Origin: an uncultured Lachnospiraceae bacterium
GTDB lineage: Bacteria > Bacillota > Clostridia > Lachnospirales > Lachnospiraceae
Assembly: GCA_910586725.1 (NCBI GenBank)
Contig: CAJUJL010000002.1
Location: forward strand, 79,742-143,741
Direction: 5' to 3'
DNA: 64,000 bases
Shown: piece by piece, positions 9,627 through 17,648 of the stretch
Position numbering within the stretch: position 1 is the stretch's first letter
Layout: each line of letters opens with the position of its first letter
Made by a program: the position numbers and the translations under genes
The notes under the pieces: model-generated
Seen by the model: the letters and a program-made list of their open reading frames with translations, nothing else
The model's database searches: none
Told to the model about the DNA's origin: nothing

Positions 9627-10910
9627 ATGAAGAAGAAAATTTCTTTATTAGCTTTGGCAGTTGTTATGTTTTGCTGCGCACAGACAGTTTCGGCAGCAGG
9701 TTTGGCGGATTCAGCTAAGAATTTTGGAGAATCGAAAGGGATATACAGTGTGACAATTGCCTTCAATGGGAATGGAGGAACTGGCGCGATGCAGAATCTG
9801 GCAGTAAGCTCCAATGCGGCTGTTAATCTTGCTCCAAATGCGTTTACGAGGCCGGACTGCACATTTACCGGCTGGAACACACAGGCGGATGGAAAAGGGA
9901 CTGCTTTTGCAGACCAGGCGTCCGTTGCTTCACTGGCGGCGCCGGCAAGTCATGGAAAGACCATCACGTTATACGCTCAGTGGAAGATAAATGCGCCAGC
10001 GGTTAAGAAGCTCGCGTCATCGAAGCCTGGCATATTAAGGGTGACTTTTACGCAAAATGGTCAGGCAGACGGTTATGAAATTCAGTATGCGACAAATAAA
10101 AATTTTAGCAAAGCACAGACTGTCAAAACAGACAAAGGCGTTGCCAAACAGGACATTACGGATCTGATACCGGGCAAGAATTACTTTGTGCGTCTGCGCA
10201 GTTATAACGGCGCGTCGAAAAGCTATGGCGACTGGGGCGCCTATAAAAAGAAAAAAGTAAAAAAAGGCTGGACGATTGTCAATGCCAAATCAGACGCGGC
10301 AATCGAAGCGGATATTACTTTGACCGGTTCCGGCACGGGCTATCATGCAAAACTTGTGCTTGCTACCGAGGCATCCGCAGTGTCTTACGGGATTCAATAT
10401 GACAAATGCGCTGTTGCGCCTTATACGGGAAAAGCAATGGCTCTGATTGAAAATGTGGCTTCCAATGCCGCGGGCGGTCAGCAGTACACCAGGCCAGGCA
10501 ATAAATCTTTAAAACTTGGCAAGACATACCACATGATGATGACAATGAACAAAAAGGGCAAAGGTTCCGTATATCTGGATTATAAGAAAATAGGCAGTTT
10601 TTCTAATCCAACGCTTGCAAAACAGGCAAAACAGGGATTGGCTTTGCGGATTGAAGCCTCGGCAAGGTTAAACGGGGATAAGGTAAAAGCCGTCTTCAAA
10701 AATATTAAATTAAAGAGCGGTAAAAAATACGATCCGGACAGAAAATGGGGTATCACCGAACATAGAACAAATAAGACATTAAGAGGCAAAAGCTCAAATG
10801 GATCCCATACGGGAGTATTTACGCTTTACGGAAAGATTTCAGGACTTCCGGCGGGCGGCGACTGGGATAATTGCTATAACATAGTGTCTGAAGTGGTCGA
10901 TTTTAATTAA
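9627..10910 (+). CDS. secreted InlB-repeat / fibronectin-III-like protein
   Basis: 427 residues starting at the second in-frame ATG (9627), which has AAGGAAGG at the right distance; an ATG at 9609 lies ahead of that ribosome site. A signal peptide ends near VSAAG (residue 23). An InlB/Listeria-Bacteroides repeat follows (about 38-120), then a fibronectin-III-like module (about 122-210, with DITDLIPGKNYFVRLRSY), then a C-terminal beta-rich domain of about 200 residues that I do not recognise but which could be a concanavalin-like fold. There is no cell-wall sorting motif. It is 37 bases behind the giant surface protein and shares its InlB repeat, so the two are probably co-expressed adhesins or polymer-binding proteins. 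Confidence 0.75.
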   Translation: MKKKISLLALAVVMFCCAQTVSAAGLADSAKNFGESKGIYSVTIAFNGNGGTGAMQNLAVSSNAAVNLAPNAFTRPDCTFTGWNTQADGKGTAFADQASVASLAAPASHGKTITLYAQWKINAPAVKKLASSKPGILRVTFTQNGQADGYEIQYATNKNFSKAQTVKTDKGVAKQDITDLIPGKNYFVRLRSYNGASKSYGDWGAYKKKKVKKGWTIVNAKSDAAIEADITLTGSGTGYHAKLVLATEASAVSYGIQYDKCAVAPYTGKAMALIENVASNAAGGQQYTRPGNKSLKLGKTYHMMMTMNKKGKGSVYLDYKKIGSFSNPTLAKQAKQGLALRIEASARLNGDKVKAVFKNIKLKSGKKYDPDRKWGITEHRTNKTLRGKSSNGSHTGVFTLYGKISGLPAGGDWDNCYNIVSEVVDFN

Positions 10911-10993
10911 ATAATGCAATAGACGAGAGGCTGCTAAAAGGGCTTCCTCATGCCGTCGCAAAATAAACCATGCATGTAAAAAGGTGGAAAGGC

Positions 10994-11021
10994 ACGAACA
11001 ACATGGACTTTTCATAGGATA
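10994..11021 (+). promoter_or_regulatory. candidate sigma-K-type promoter of sigK
   Basis: AC (10994-10995), a 17-base spacer, then CATAGGATA (11013-11021), which fits the Bacillus/Clostridium sigma-K consensus AC-N16/17-CATANNNTA. It lies 28 bases upstream of the sigK start. No sigma-A hexamers are evident in this 138-base gap, which otherwise shows nothing clear. Confidence 0.55.
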
Positions 11022-11048
11022 TATCAAGTAAGTTTTTGAGGTGTTATC

Positions 11049-11666
11049 TTGAAAACTTTTTTATCCCCTCTCAATGCAACGGAAGAAAAGGAATATTTAA
11101 GGCGACAAAAAGAGGGAGACCAGGAGGCAAAAAAGGTGTTGATTGAGAGAAATATGCGTCTGGTGGCGCATATCTCCAAAAAATACCAGAATTCGGAAGA
11201 GGAAATGGAGGATTTGATTTCCATCGGGACTATAGGGCTGATCAAAGCAGTATCCACATTTCAGGAAGACCATGGCAGCAAACTGGCTACTTATGCGGCA
11301 AGATGTATCGAGAATGAGCTGCTTATGTACTTCCGCTCCAAGAAAAAATCCTCAAAGGAAGTCTCTTTATATGAACCAATCGGCACAGACAAAGAAGGAA
11401 ATCAGATTCAGCTGATGGACATTGTGGAAGTTGACGAAAAAGATGTAGTGGAACAGTTGGAATTAAAACGTCAAATCGTAAGGCTGTATGAGCTGATTCC
11501 GGATGTGCTGGACGAAAGAGAAAAGGAAATTTTACAGATGCGGTACGGATTAAGGAACAAAAATCCCGTAACGCAGCGGGAAATTGCACAGAAAATGAAT
11601 ATTTCCAGATCGTATGTTTCCAGAATAGAAAAAAGGGCGCTGGAAAAATTAAAAAATAATTTCTAA
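11049..11666 (+). CDS. sigK: RNA polymerase sporulation sigma factor SigK (no pro-sequence)
   Basis: Late mother-cell sigma factor that directs coat and cortex genes. The 205 residues hold region 2 (EDLISIGTIGLIKAV, AARCIENELLMYF) and region 4 (DEREKEILQMRYGL...QREIAQKMNISRSYVSRIEKRALEKL), the latter almost diagnostic of sigma-K. It starts with TTG at 11049 behind GAGGTG; an in-frame TGA at 11037 rules out an upstream extension. The protein begins right where mature Bacillus sigma-K begins, so the roughly 20-residue membrane pro-sequence is absent, as in Clostridioides difficile. There is no sign of a skin-type element splitting the gene. A perfect-stem terminator follows. Confidence 0.93.
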   Translation: MKTFLSPLNATEEKEYLRRQKEGDQEAKKVLIERNMRLVAHISKKYQNSEEEMEDLISIGTIGLIKAVSTFQEDHGSKLATYAARCIENELLMYFRSKKKSSKEVSLYEPIGTDKEGNQIQLMDIVEVDEKDVVEQLELKRQIVRLYELIPDVLDEREKEILQMRYGLRNKNPVTQREIAQKMNISRSYVSRIEKRALEKLKNNF

Positions 11667-11671
11667 TCCTG

Positions 11672-11700
11672 TTTCAAAAAGACAGAATCCGTGTTATACT
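11672..11700 (+). promoter_or_regulatory. candidate sigma-A promoter of yifB/comM inside the sigK terminator
   Basis: TTTCAA, a 17-base spacer, then TATACT (11695-11700) preceded by TGT. The -10 lies in the loop of the sigK terminator. The -35 is weak (3 of 6 matches), so the extended -10 carries the call. Confidence 0.45.
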
Positions 11701-11715
11701 GATTCTGTCTTTTTA
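11676..11715 (+). terminator. rho-independent (bidirectional-looking) terminator after sigK
   Basis: AAAAAGACAGAATC and GATTCTGTCTTTTT form a perfect 14-base inverted repeat with an 11-base loop, flanked by A-run and T-run, so it could work in both directions. Confidence 0.88.
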
Positions 11716-11772
11716 TCTGTGGCGATTCTGCCGCGTAATCCCCAACGTATTATTTTCAGGGAGTGATTAAAA

Positions 11773-13305
11773 GTGTATAGTATGGTAACGACCGCCATTG
11801 CGCGCGGTCTTGAAAGCGTGTATGTTCAGGTGGAGGCAGATGTCAGCGACGGTATGCCTGTGTTTGAAATGGTAGGATTTTTGTCTTCGGAGGTCAAAGA
11901 AGCCCGGGAGAGAGTGCGTACGGCGCTGCACAGCTGCGGGTTTAAAATACCGGTAAAAAGGATTACGGTCAATCTTTCGCCCGCAGATGTCAGAAAGTCT
12001 GGTTCCGGATTTGATCTGCCCATTGCGGTTGCGGTATTAGCGGCATTGGGAGAGGTGGACGGAAAATTTTTGGAGGGCTCTTTGGTTGTGGGAGAAATCA
12101 GCCTGAATGGAAAAGTACAGCCCATACATGGCATTTTGCCGGTTGTGGCAAAGGCAAAAGAAAGCGGCATAAAAAGATGCATCATTCCTTATTGCAATCA
12201 GGCGGAAGCAAAACTGATTTCCGGAATTGAAATCTGGGCAGTGGAGGACTTGAGAGAGCTGACCGCGTATTTAAGAGGAAAGCCCTATGTCGAAAAAGAA
12301 CCCGTTTCAGAAAATAAAGCGGGGCAAAACAAACCGGAACCTGATTTTTGCGAAATTAACGGACAAAACTCTGTCAAAAGAGCCTGTGAAGTAGCGGTTG
12401 CGGGAATGCATAATTTCCTGATGATCGGGCCTCCGGGCAGCGGGAAAACAATGCTTGCAAAAAGAATACCCGGCATTTTGCCGCCGATGACAGAGCAAGA
12501 GCAGATGGAAGTGTCTGAAATATACAGTATCAGCGGTATGTTTCCGCAGGATGGCGCATTTATCAATCAAAGGCCGTTTCGAAATCCGCACCATACGATA
12601 AGTCCAAACGGACTTTCCGGAGGCGGGATGGTTCCAAAGCCCGGGGAAATCAGTCTGGCACACAACGGGGTTTTATTTCTGGACGAGCTGCCCGAATACA
12701 AGAAATCCACATTGGAAATCCTGCGGCAGCCAATGGAAGATAAGCAGATTACCCTGGTCCGCCAGGCGGGAACCTACCGGTATCCTTCTGATTTTATGCT
12801 GGTAGCCGCAATGAATCCCTGCAAATGTGGATTTTACCCGGATCGCAGCCGATGTGTGTGCAGAGAGGCGGACGTTGCGCGTTATCTGGGCAGAGTCAGC
12901 AAACCTCTGCTGGATCGAATTGATATTTGCGTAGAGACGCCGCTTTTGTGTTATGAGGAACTGACGGACGGGTGTAAAAAAAGCCAAAATGAAACGTCGG
13001 AGACAATACGAAACAGAGTTATGGCGGCCATGGAGCGGCAGAGACGCCGCTTTCGGCAGAAAGAAATTTCCCATAACAGCCAGATCCCTTCGAAAGACAT
13101 TGAAACCTATTGCAGACTGCGTGAGGAACAGAATCAGTATATGAAGGAGATCTATCAGAAGATGGAGCTGTCGGCAAGAGGTTACTATAAAATATTGAAA
13201 ACGGCGAGAACAATTGCGGATCTGGATGACTCGGAAGAAATTTTGCTGAATCATTTGAATGAAGCCGTATGTTACAGAATGCAGGATAAGAAATATTGGG
13301 AGTGA
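11773..13305 (+). CDS. comM: YifB/ComM family Mg-chelatase-like AAA+ ATPase
   Basis: 510 residues. The N-terminal Lon-like fold domain carries the family signature (VEADVSDGMPVFEMVGF). The AAA+ core has Walker A GPPGSGKT at about residue 220, Walker B VLFLDELPE, and a chelatase-type insert with the AMNPCKCGFYPD zinc-ligand stretch. In Haemophilus and Vibrio, ComM is a helicase that promotes branch migration during natural transformation; in Firmicutes the role is less clear. It starts with GTG at 11773 behind GGGAG. It lies only 3 bases ahead of dprA, which also handles incoming single-stranded DNA, so a joint role in DNA uptake or recombination is likely. Confidence 0.9.
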   Translation: MYSMVTTAIARGLESVYVQVEADVSDGMPVFEMVGFLSSEVKEARERVRTALHSCGFKIPVKRITVNLSPADVRKSGSGFDLPIAVAVLAALGEVDGKFLEGSLVVGEISLNGKVQPIHGILPVVAKAKESGIKRCIIPYCNQAEAKLISGIEIWAVEDLRELTAYLRGKPYVEKEPVSENKAGQNKPEPDFCEINGQNSVKRACEVAVAGMHNFLMIGPPGSGKTMLAKRIPGILPPMTEQEQMEVSEIYSISGMFPQDGAFINQRPFRNPHHTISPNGLSGGGMVPKPGEISLAHNGVLFLDELPEYKKSTLEILRQPMEDKQITLVRQAGTYRYPSDFMLVAAMNPCKCGFYPDRSRCVCREADVARYLGRVSKPLLDRIDICVETPLLCYEELTDGCKKSQNETSETIRNRVMAAMERQRRRFRQKEISHNSQIPSKDIETYCRLREEQNQYMKEIYQKMELSARGYYKILKTARTIADLDDSEEILLNHLNEAVCYRMQDKKYWE

Positions 13306-13308
13306 GCG

Positions 13309-14397
13309 ATGGAAGATAAACGAAAATATCAGTATTGGATGAAATGCATACCGGGAATCGGGAATAAAAAACTCAGAAAATTAGTAGAATATTGTGGCAG
13401 CGCACAGGAAGTGTATGGGCTGGGCGAACAGGAGCTTAAAAATGTGGAAGGACTCCGGCCATGTGACGTTCGGGCAATTCTTGAAAGCAGAGAGCGTTTT
13501 GACCCGGAAAAGGAAGCGCGTGTTTTGGAGGAAACGGGGGTTTCCATGATAACGCTGGAAGAAGAGGAATTTCCGGAGAGGCTAAGGCATCTGGCCGATT
13601 GTCCGTATGCGCTTTTTTACAAAGGAGATCTTCCAAAAGAGGAGGAAAAGACGGCTGCGATCGTAGGAGCGCGCATGTGTTCTTCTTATGGCAGGGCGGC
13701 AGCCCTTGATCTTGGAGAAAAACTGGCGGCATGCAACGTAAGCGTTGTCAGCGGCATGGCGTTTGGGATCGATTCTTTTGGGCATTGGGGAGCCCTTAGA
13801 GGAGGAGGGAAAACATATGCGGTCCTGGGGTGCGGCGCCGATGTCTGTTATCCGGGGGGAGGACGGGAACTATATGAGCAAATATGGAAAAACGGAGGAA
13901 TATTGTCCGAATATCCCCCGCATACCAGACCGGCGGCAGCCCAGTTTCCTGCGCGAAACCGCTTAATCAGCGCGCTGTCGGATGTCGTAATTGTCGTGGA
14001 AGCCAGGAAAAAAAGCGGTTCCCTGATTACGGCGGATTTTGCGCTGGAGCAGGGAAAAGATATTTACGCGGTTCCAGGCAGAATGGATGATGTACAAAGC
14101 GCGGGATGCAATGAGCTGATACGCCAGGGGAGCGGCATTATCACTTCCTGTGAAAGTCTTCTTGAGGAACTTGGCCTTGCAGCGGACAAAAGCGAAGGAA
14201 AAGAGAATTTCATAAAAAATTTACTTGAAAAAGAAGAGGCGTTGGTGTATAGTTGCTTTGATTTACAACCAAAGAATATGGAAGAATTGTTAAAGGAAGT
14301 AAAAATCCCGGCTGCAGCAATGGCCGATCTTCTGGTAAGGCTGCAGACAAAGGGATTAATAGAAGAATATTTCAAGAATCATTATCGTAAAAAGTAA
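13309..14397 (+). CDS. dprA: DNA-processing protein DprA/Smf
   Basis: Loads RecA on incoming single-stranded DNA during transformation. The 362 residues contain an N-terminal helix-hairpin-helix-like region, the Rossmann-type core with IVGARMCSSYG, SGMAFGIDSFGHWGAL and AVLGCGADVCYPG, the PARNRLISALSDVVIVVEA stretch, and a C-terminal winged-helix domain (about 290-362). It overlaps neither neighbour but is 3 bases from comM and 27 bases from topA. The order dprA-topA-codY-flgB matches Bacillus subtilis apart from the missing gid-codV-clpQY genes, which supports the call. Confidence 0.93.
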   Translation: MEDKRKYQYWMKCIPGIGNKKLRKLVEYCGSAQEVYGLGEQELKNVEGLRPCDVRAILESRERFDPEKEARVLEETGVSMITLEEEEFPERLRHLADCPYALFYKGDLPKEEEKTAAIVGARMCSSYGRAAALDLGEKLAACNVSVVSGMAFGIDSFGHWGALRGGGKTYAVLGCGADVCYPGGGRELYEQIWKNGGILSEYPPHTRPAAAQFPARNRLISALSDVVIVVEARKKSGSLITADFALEQGKDIYAVPGRMDDVQSAGCNELIRQGSGIITSCESLLEELGLAADKSEGKENFIKNLLEKEEALVYSCFDLQPKNMEELLKEVKIPAAAMADLLVRLQTKGLIEEYFKNHYRKK

Positions 14398-14423
14398 AAC
14401 AAGCATAAAAGGAGTCTTAAGTT

Positions 14424-16505
14424 ATGGCGAAGTACTTGGTAATTGTAGAATCACCTGCGAAAGTCAAGACAATCAAGAAGTTTTTAGGAAAAAATTATGA
14501 GGTAACTGCGTCGAACGGACATGTGCGTGATTTTCCGAAAAGTCAGTTTGGAATTGATGTGGAACATGATTTTGAACCGAAATATATTACGATTCGGGGG
14601 AAAGGCGATATTCTTGCAAATCTGCGTAAAGAAGTAAAGAAAGCGGATAAAGTTTTTCTGGCAACGGACCCTGACCGGGAAGGAGAGGCGATTTCCTGGC
14701 ATTTGGCGAACGCCCTGAAGCTGGAAGGGAGCAAGGTCTGCCGGATTAGTTTTAATGAAATTACCAAAAATGCAATAAAAGAATCTTTAAAGACGCCGCG
14801 GAATGTGGATATGGATCTGGTAAACGCTCAGCAGGCAAGGCGAATGCTTGACCGTATGGTGGGATACAGGATCAGCCCGTTGCTATGGGCCAAGGTAAAG
14901 CGCGGGTTAAGCGCAGGAAGGGTGCAGTCTGTGGCGCTGCGCATGATTTGCGACAGGGAAGAAGAAATCAATGCGTTTATTCCAAAAGAATACTGGAGTG
15001 TGGACGCGATACTGTCGATCGAAGGGGAGAAGCATACGATTACGGCCAAATTATATGGCAAAGATTCCGGCAAAATTTCCGTATCTTCACAGCAGGATTT
15101 TCTGAAAATAAAAGAAGAGATAGAAGGGGCCGATTATCAGGTCTTGGAAGTGAAAAAGGGAGAGCGTACAAAAAAAGCGCCGCTCCCGTTTACGACAAGC
15201 ACACTGCAGCAGGAGGCGTCTAAAACGCTGAATTTTTCGATTCAGAAAACGATGCGGATTGCCCAGCAGCTATACGAAGGAATTGATATAAAAGGACAGG
15301 GCACGGTTGGTCTGATTACCTATTTAAGAACGGATTCAGTCAGAATATCAGACGAGGCCGATCAGGCGGCGAGAGAGTACATTCAAACGGCTTATGGGGA
15401 AAATTACACGGCGATGCATGCGTCCAAAAAGCAGAATTCTGCGAAAATACAGGATGCGCATGAAGGCATACGTCCGTCCGACATTACAAGGACGCCTGTA
15501 TTTGTGAAAGAATCTCTCTCAAGGGACCAGTTCAGGCTGTACCAGTTGATCTGGAAGCGTTTTACCGCCAGCAGAATGCGGGAAGCCGTTTATGAGACGA
15601 CTTTTGTAACGATAGGCGCAGGAGATTACAGATTTCATGTATCGGCTTCAAAGCTTGCGTTTGACGGGTTTCTTTCTGTATACACCTCGGACGATGAGGA
15701 TAAGACGGAACATGGCGCTCTGTTAAAATCCATAGATGAAAATACAAAACTGCACTTGCAGGAACTGGAAGGCAGACAGCATTTTACACAGCCTCCGGCG
15801 CATTATACCGAAGCTTCTCTGGTAAAGGCGATGGAGGAGCTTGGCATTGGCCGTCCAAGCACCTATTCGCCCACGATTACCACAATCCTGGGAAGAAGAT
15901 ATGTGGTTAAAGAAAATAAAAATCTATATATCACGGAGCTTGGCGAAGTAGTCAATTCGATTATGAAAGAATCTTTTGCCACTATTGTAGACGAACATTT
16001 TACCGCAAATATGGAATCCCTTTTAGATAAAGTGGAAGAGGGGAAAATCAACTGGAAGACGGTTGTCAGCAATTTTTATCCGGATCTGAATGAAGCGGTT
16101 GAAGTGGCGGAAAAGGATTTGGAAAAAATAAAAATCGAAGACGAAGTCACCGATGTCATATGTGAAGAATGCGGAAGGAATATGGTTGTAAAGTATGGGC
16201 CGCATGGAAAATTTCTGGCCTGCCCCGGGTTTCCGGAATGCAGAAATACAAAGCCTTATCTGGAGAAGACCGGTATTTCATGCCCCTTATGCCAAAAGGA
16301 AGTTGTGATCAAGAAAACGAAAAAGGGCAGGAAGTATTACGGCTGCGAGAATAATCCGGAATGTGAATTTATGTCGTGGCAGAAACCCGTGGAAAAGCCC
16401 TGTCCCAGGTGCGGCAGTTACATGGTCATAAAAGGAAATAAACTGGCGTGTTCCAACGAACAATGCGGGTATAGTGAGAAGTTGGAAGAGAAAAATCACA
16501 AATAA
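14424..16505 (+). CDS. topA: DNA topoisomerase I
   Basis: Type IA topoisomerase that relaxes negative supercoils. The 693 residues start at the ATG at 14424 (GGAG upstream). The Toprim domain has the YLVIVESPAKVKTI start and TDPDREGEAI (about residue 81). The catalytic tyrosine is Y300 in GLITYLRTDS. The C-terminus has three four-cysteine zinc modules (CEECG...CPGFPEC, CPLCQ...CENNPEC, CPRCG...CSNEQC). Length and zinc modules are those of Firmicutes TopA. It lies between dprA and codY as in Bacillus, and a codY promoter begins right after its stop. Confidence 0.96.
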   Translation: MAKYLVIVESPAKVKTIKKFLGKNYEVTASNGHVRDFPKSQFGIDVEHDFEPKYITIRGKGDILANLRKEVKKADKVFLATDPDREGEAISWHLANALKLEGSKVCRISFNEITKNAIKESLKTPRNVDMDLVNAQQARRMLDRMVGYRISPLLWAKVKRGLSAGRVQSVALRMICDREEEINAFIPKEYWSVDAILSIEGEKHTITAKLYGKDSGKISVSSQQDFLKIKEEIEGADYQVLEVKKGERTKKAPLPFTTSTLQQEASKTLNFSIQKTMRIAQQLYEGIDIKGQGTVGLITYLRTDSVRISDEADQAAREYIQTAYGENYTAMHASKKQNSAKIQDAHEGIRPSDITRTPVFVKESLSRDQFRLYQLIWKRFTASRMREAVYETTFVTIGAGDYRFHVSASKLAFDGFLSVYTSDDEDKTEHGALLKSIDENTKLHLQELEGRQHFTQPPAHYTEASLVKAMEELGIGRPSTYSPTITTILGRRYVVKENKNLYITELGEVVNSIMKESFATIVDEHFTANMESLLDKVEEGKINWKTVVSNFYPDLNEAVEVAEKDLEKIKIEDEVTDVICEECGRNMVVKYGPHGKFLACPGFPECRNTKPYLEKTGISCPLCQKEVVIKKTKKGRKYYGCENNPECEFMSWQKPVEKPCPRCGSYMVIKGNKLACSNEQCGYSEKLEEKNHK

Positions 16506-16509
16506 ATTG

Positions 16510-16524
16510 AATATTCTTGAAATT
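16510..16524 (+). promoter_or_regulatory. candidate CodY box overlapping the codY promoter
   Basis: AATATTCTTGAAATT matches 12 of 15 positions of the CodY consensus AATTTTCWGAAAATT. It covers the -35 hexamer, where binding would block polymerase. A 12/15 match is weak in AT-rich DNA, so its position is the main support. Confidence 0.4.
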
Positions 16525-16545
16525 GCAAAATAATTGTGTTAAGAT
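16517..16545 (+). promoter_or_regulatory. sigma-A promoter of codY
   Basis: TTGAAA (16517-16522), a 17-base spacer, then TAAGAT (16540-16545) preceded by TGT. It starts 12 bases past the topA stop codon and 46 bases ahead of the codY start. Confidence 0.6.
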
Positions 16546-16590
16546 ACGTCTAAGTCATAGAAAATTCGCAATATTTCAGGAGGATACCTT

Positions 16591-17367
16591 ATGAGCGTGC
16601 AATTATTGGATAAGACAAGAAAGATCAATAAACTTTTGCATAACAACAATACTTCCAAAGTAGTGTTCAACGACATATGCGATGTGCTGACAGAAATATT
16701 AAGATCAAACATTCTGGTCATCAGTAAAAAAGGAAAAGTTTTGGGAAGCAGCGTAAGCAAAGGAATTCCTGAAATTTGTGATTTGATTGTAGATGAAGTC
16801 GGGGGATTTATTGATCCTCTTTTAAATGAGCGGCTTCTGGGAATTCTCTCCACAAAAGAAAATGTGAATCTGGAAACGCTTGGATTTCCTGCGGATTTGA
16901 AAGAGTACTGCGCCATTATTACACCGATTGATATTGCCGGAGAGCGTTTGGGCACCTTGTTTGTATACCGCTGCAGAACGCAGTATGATATTGATGATAT
17001 TATACTAAGCGAGTACGGAACGACGGTAGTCGGGCTTGAAATGATGCGTTCCGTCAATGAAGAAAATGCGGAGGAAATCCGTAAAGTGCAAATTGTAAAA
17101 TCGGCAATCAATACGCTGTCCTTTTCGGAGCTGGAAGCGATTACGCATATTTTTGAGGAATTGGACGGCAATGAAGGGATTCTGGTTGCCAGCAAGATTG
17201 CGGACAGGGTTGGAATCACCCGCTCCGTTATTGTAAACGCCCTTCGTAAATTTGAGAGCGCAGGAGTCATTGAGTCCCGTTCTTCCGGAATGAAAGGCAC
17301 TTACATTAAAGTATTAAATGATGTGGTATTTGACGAATTAAACAGTATTGTCAGACACAATGAATAA
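16591..17367 (+). CDS. codY: GTP-sensing transcriptional pleiotropic repressor CodY
   Basis: Global regulator that binds branched-chain amino acids and GTP and represses or activates nutrient, virulence and motility genes. The 258-residue length is that of the family. The N-terminal GAF domain starts MSVQLLDKTRKINKLL. The C-terminal winged helix holds the nearly invariant SKIADRVGITRSVIVNALRK (about residues 205-225) and MKGTYIKV. It has its own promoter and an AGGAGG ribosome site, and ends in a terminator. Placement directly before flgB is conserved with Bacillus subtilis, where CodY represses the fla/che operon. Confidence 0.97.
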   Translation: MSVQLLDKTRKINKLLHNNNTSKVVFNDICDVLTEILRSNILVISKKGKVLGSSVSKGIPEICDLIVDEVGGFIDPLLNERLLGILSTKENVNLETLGFPADLKEYCAIITPIDIAGERLGTLFVYRCRTQYDIDDIILSEYGTTVVGLEMMRSVNEENAEEIRKVQIVKSAINTLSFSELEAITHIFEELDGNEGILVASKIADRVGITRSVIVNALRKFESAGVIESRSSGMKGTYIKVLNDVVFDELNSIVRHNE

Positions 17368-17379
17368 AAAATTTCCTGT

Positions 17380-17413
17380 ACCTGGATCCCAAATCGGATT
17401 CAGGTATTTTTTT
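17380..17413 (+). terminator. rho-independent terminator after codY
   Basis: ACCTGGATCC, loop CAAATC, then GGATTCAGGT (one G-T pair) followed by ATTTTTTTG. It isolates codY transcription from the flagellar operon. Confidence 0.85.
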
Positions 17414-17441
17414 GATTCCTTCGCCATATACATCACATAGG

Positions 17442-17463
17442 AAATGCGCGCGGATGCGCATTT
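17442..17463. repeat. small perfect inverted repeat upstream of flgB
   Basis: AAATGCGC, six bases GCGGAT, then GCGCATTT. There is no T-run, so it is not an obvious terminator. It lies in the 281-base gap between codY and flgB and could be an operator or an RNA hairpin. Confidence 0.4.
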
Positions 17464-17524
17464 GTCCGGAGATAACTGACAAAATATCCCTCTGATTCCT
17501 TTATTATATATATATAGCGCTTAA

Positions 17525-17554
17525 TTTTACAAAAAAGTACAATATCATGTAAAA
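17525..17554. promoter_or_regulatory. inverted repeat just upstream of the flgB promoter
   Basis: TTTTACA and TGTAAAA, perfect 7-base arms 16 bases apart, end 16 bases upstream of the -35. This is a possible regulator-binding site, but the composition is AT-rich, so chance is possible. Confidence 0.3.
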
Positions 17555-17570
17555 AGTGATAAAAAAAGAC

Positions 17571-17598
17571 TTGAGTTTTTCAGAATATTATCTATAAT
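17571..17598 (+). promoter_or_regulatory. sigma-A promoter of the fla/che operon
   Basis: TTGAGT (17571-17576), a 16-base spacer, then TATAAT (17593-17598), 50 bases ahead of flgB. It drives the first genes of the 32-kb flagellar operon. Confidence 0.75.
17575..17589 (+). promoter_or_regulatory. candidate CodY box within the fla/che promoter
   Basis: GTTTTTCAGAATATT matches 12 of 15 positions of the CodY consensus and lies between the -35 and -10. CodY repression of fla/che is known in Bacillus subtilis and Clostridioides difficile; here it is a prediction. Confidence 0.42.
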
Positions 17599-17648
17599 AG
17601 AGGATAGGGTTAAATGCAAAGTATGGTAGAAAGGAGAAATGTGAGTAA

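Noticed and set aside
12673..13254. 193-codon open frame antisense to yifB/comM
   Set aside because: It is the complement of a well-recognised ATPase gene, has no ribosome site and looks like no known family.
17368..17648. c-di-GMP riboswitch ahead of flgB
   Set aside because: Such riboswitches occur before fla operons in some clostridia, but I find none of the conserved GEMM core elements here.
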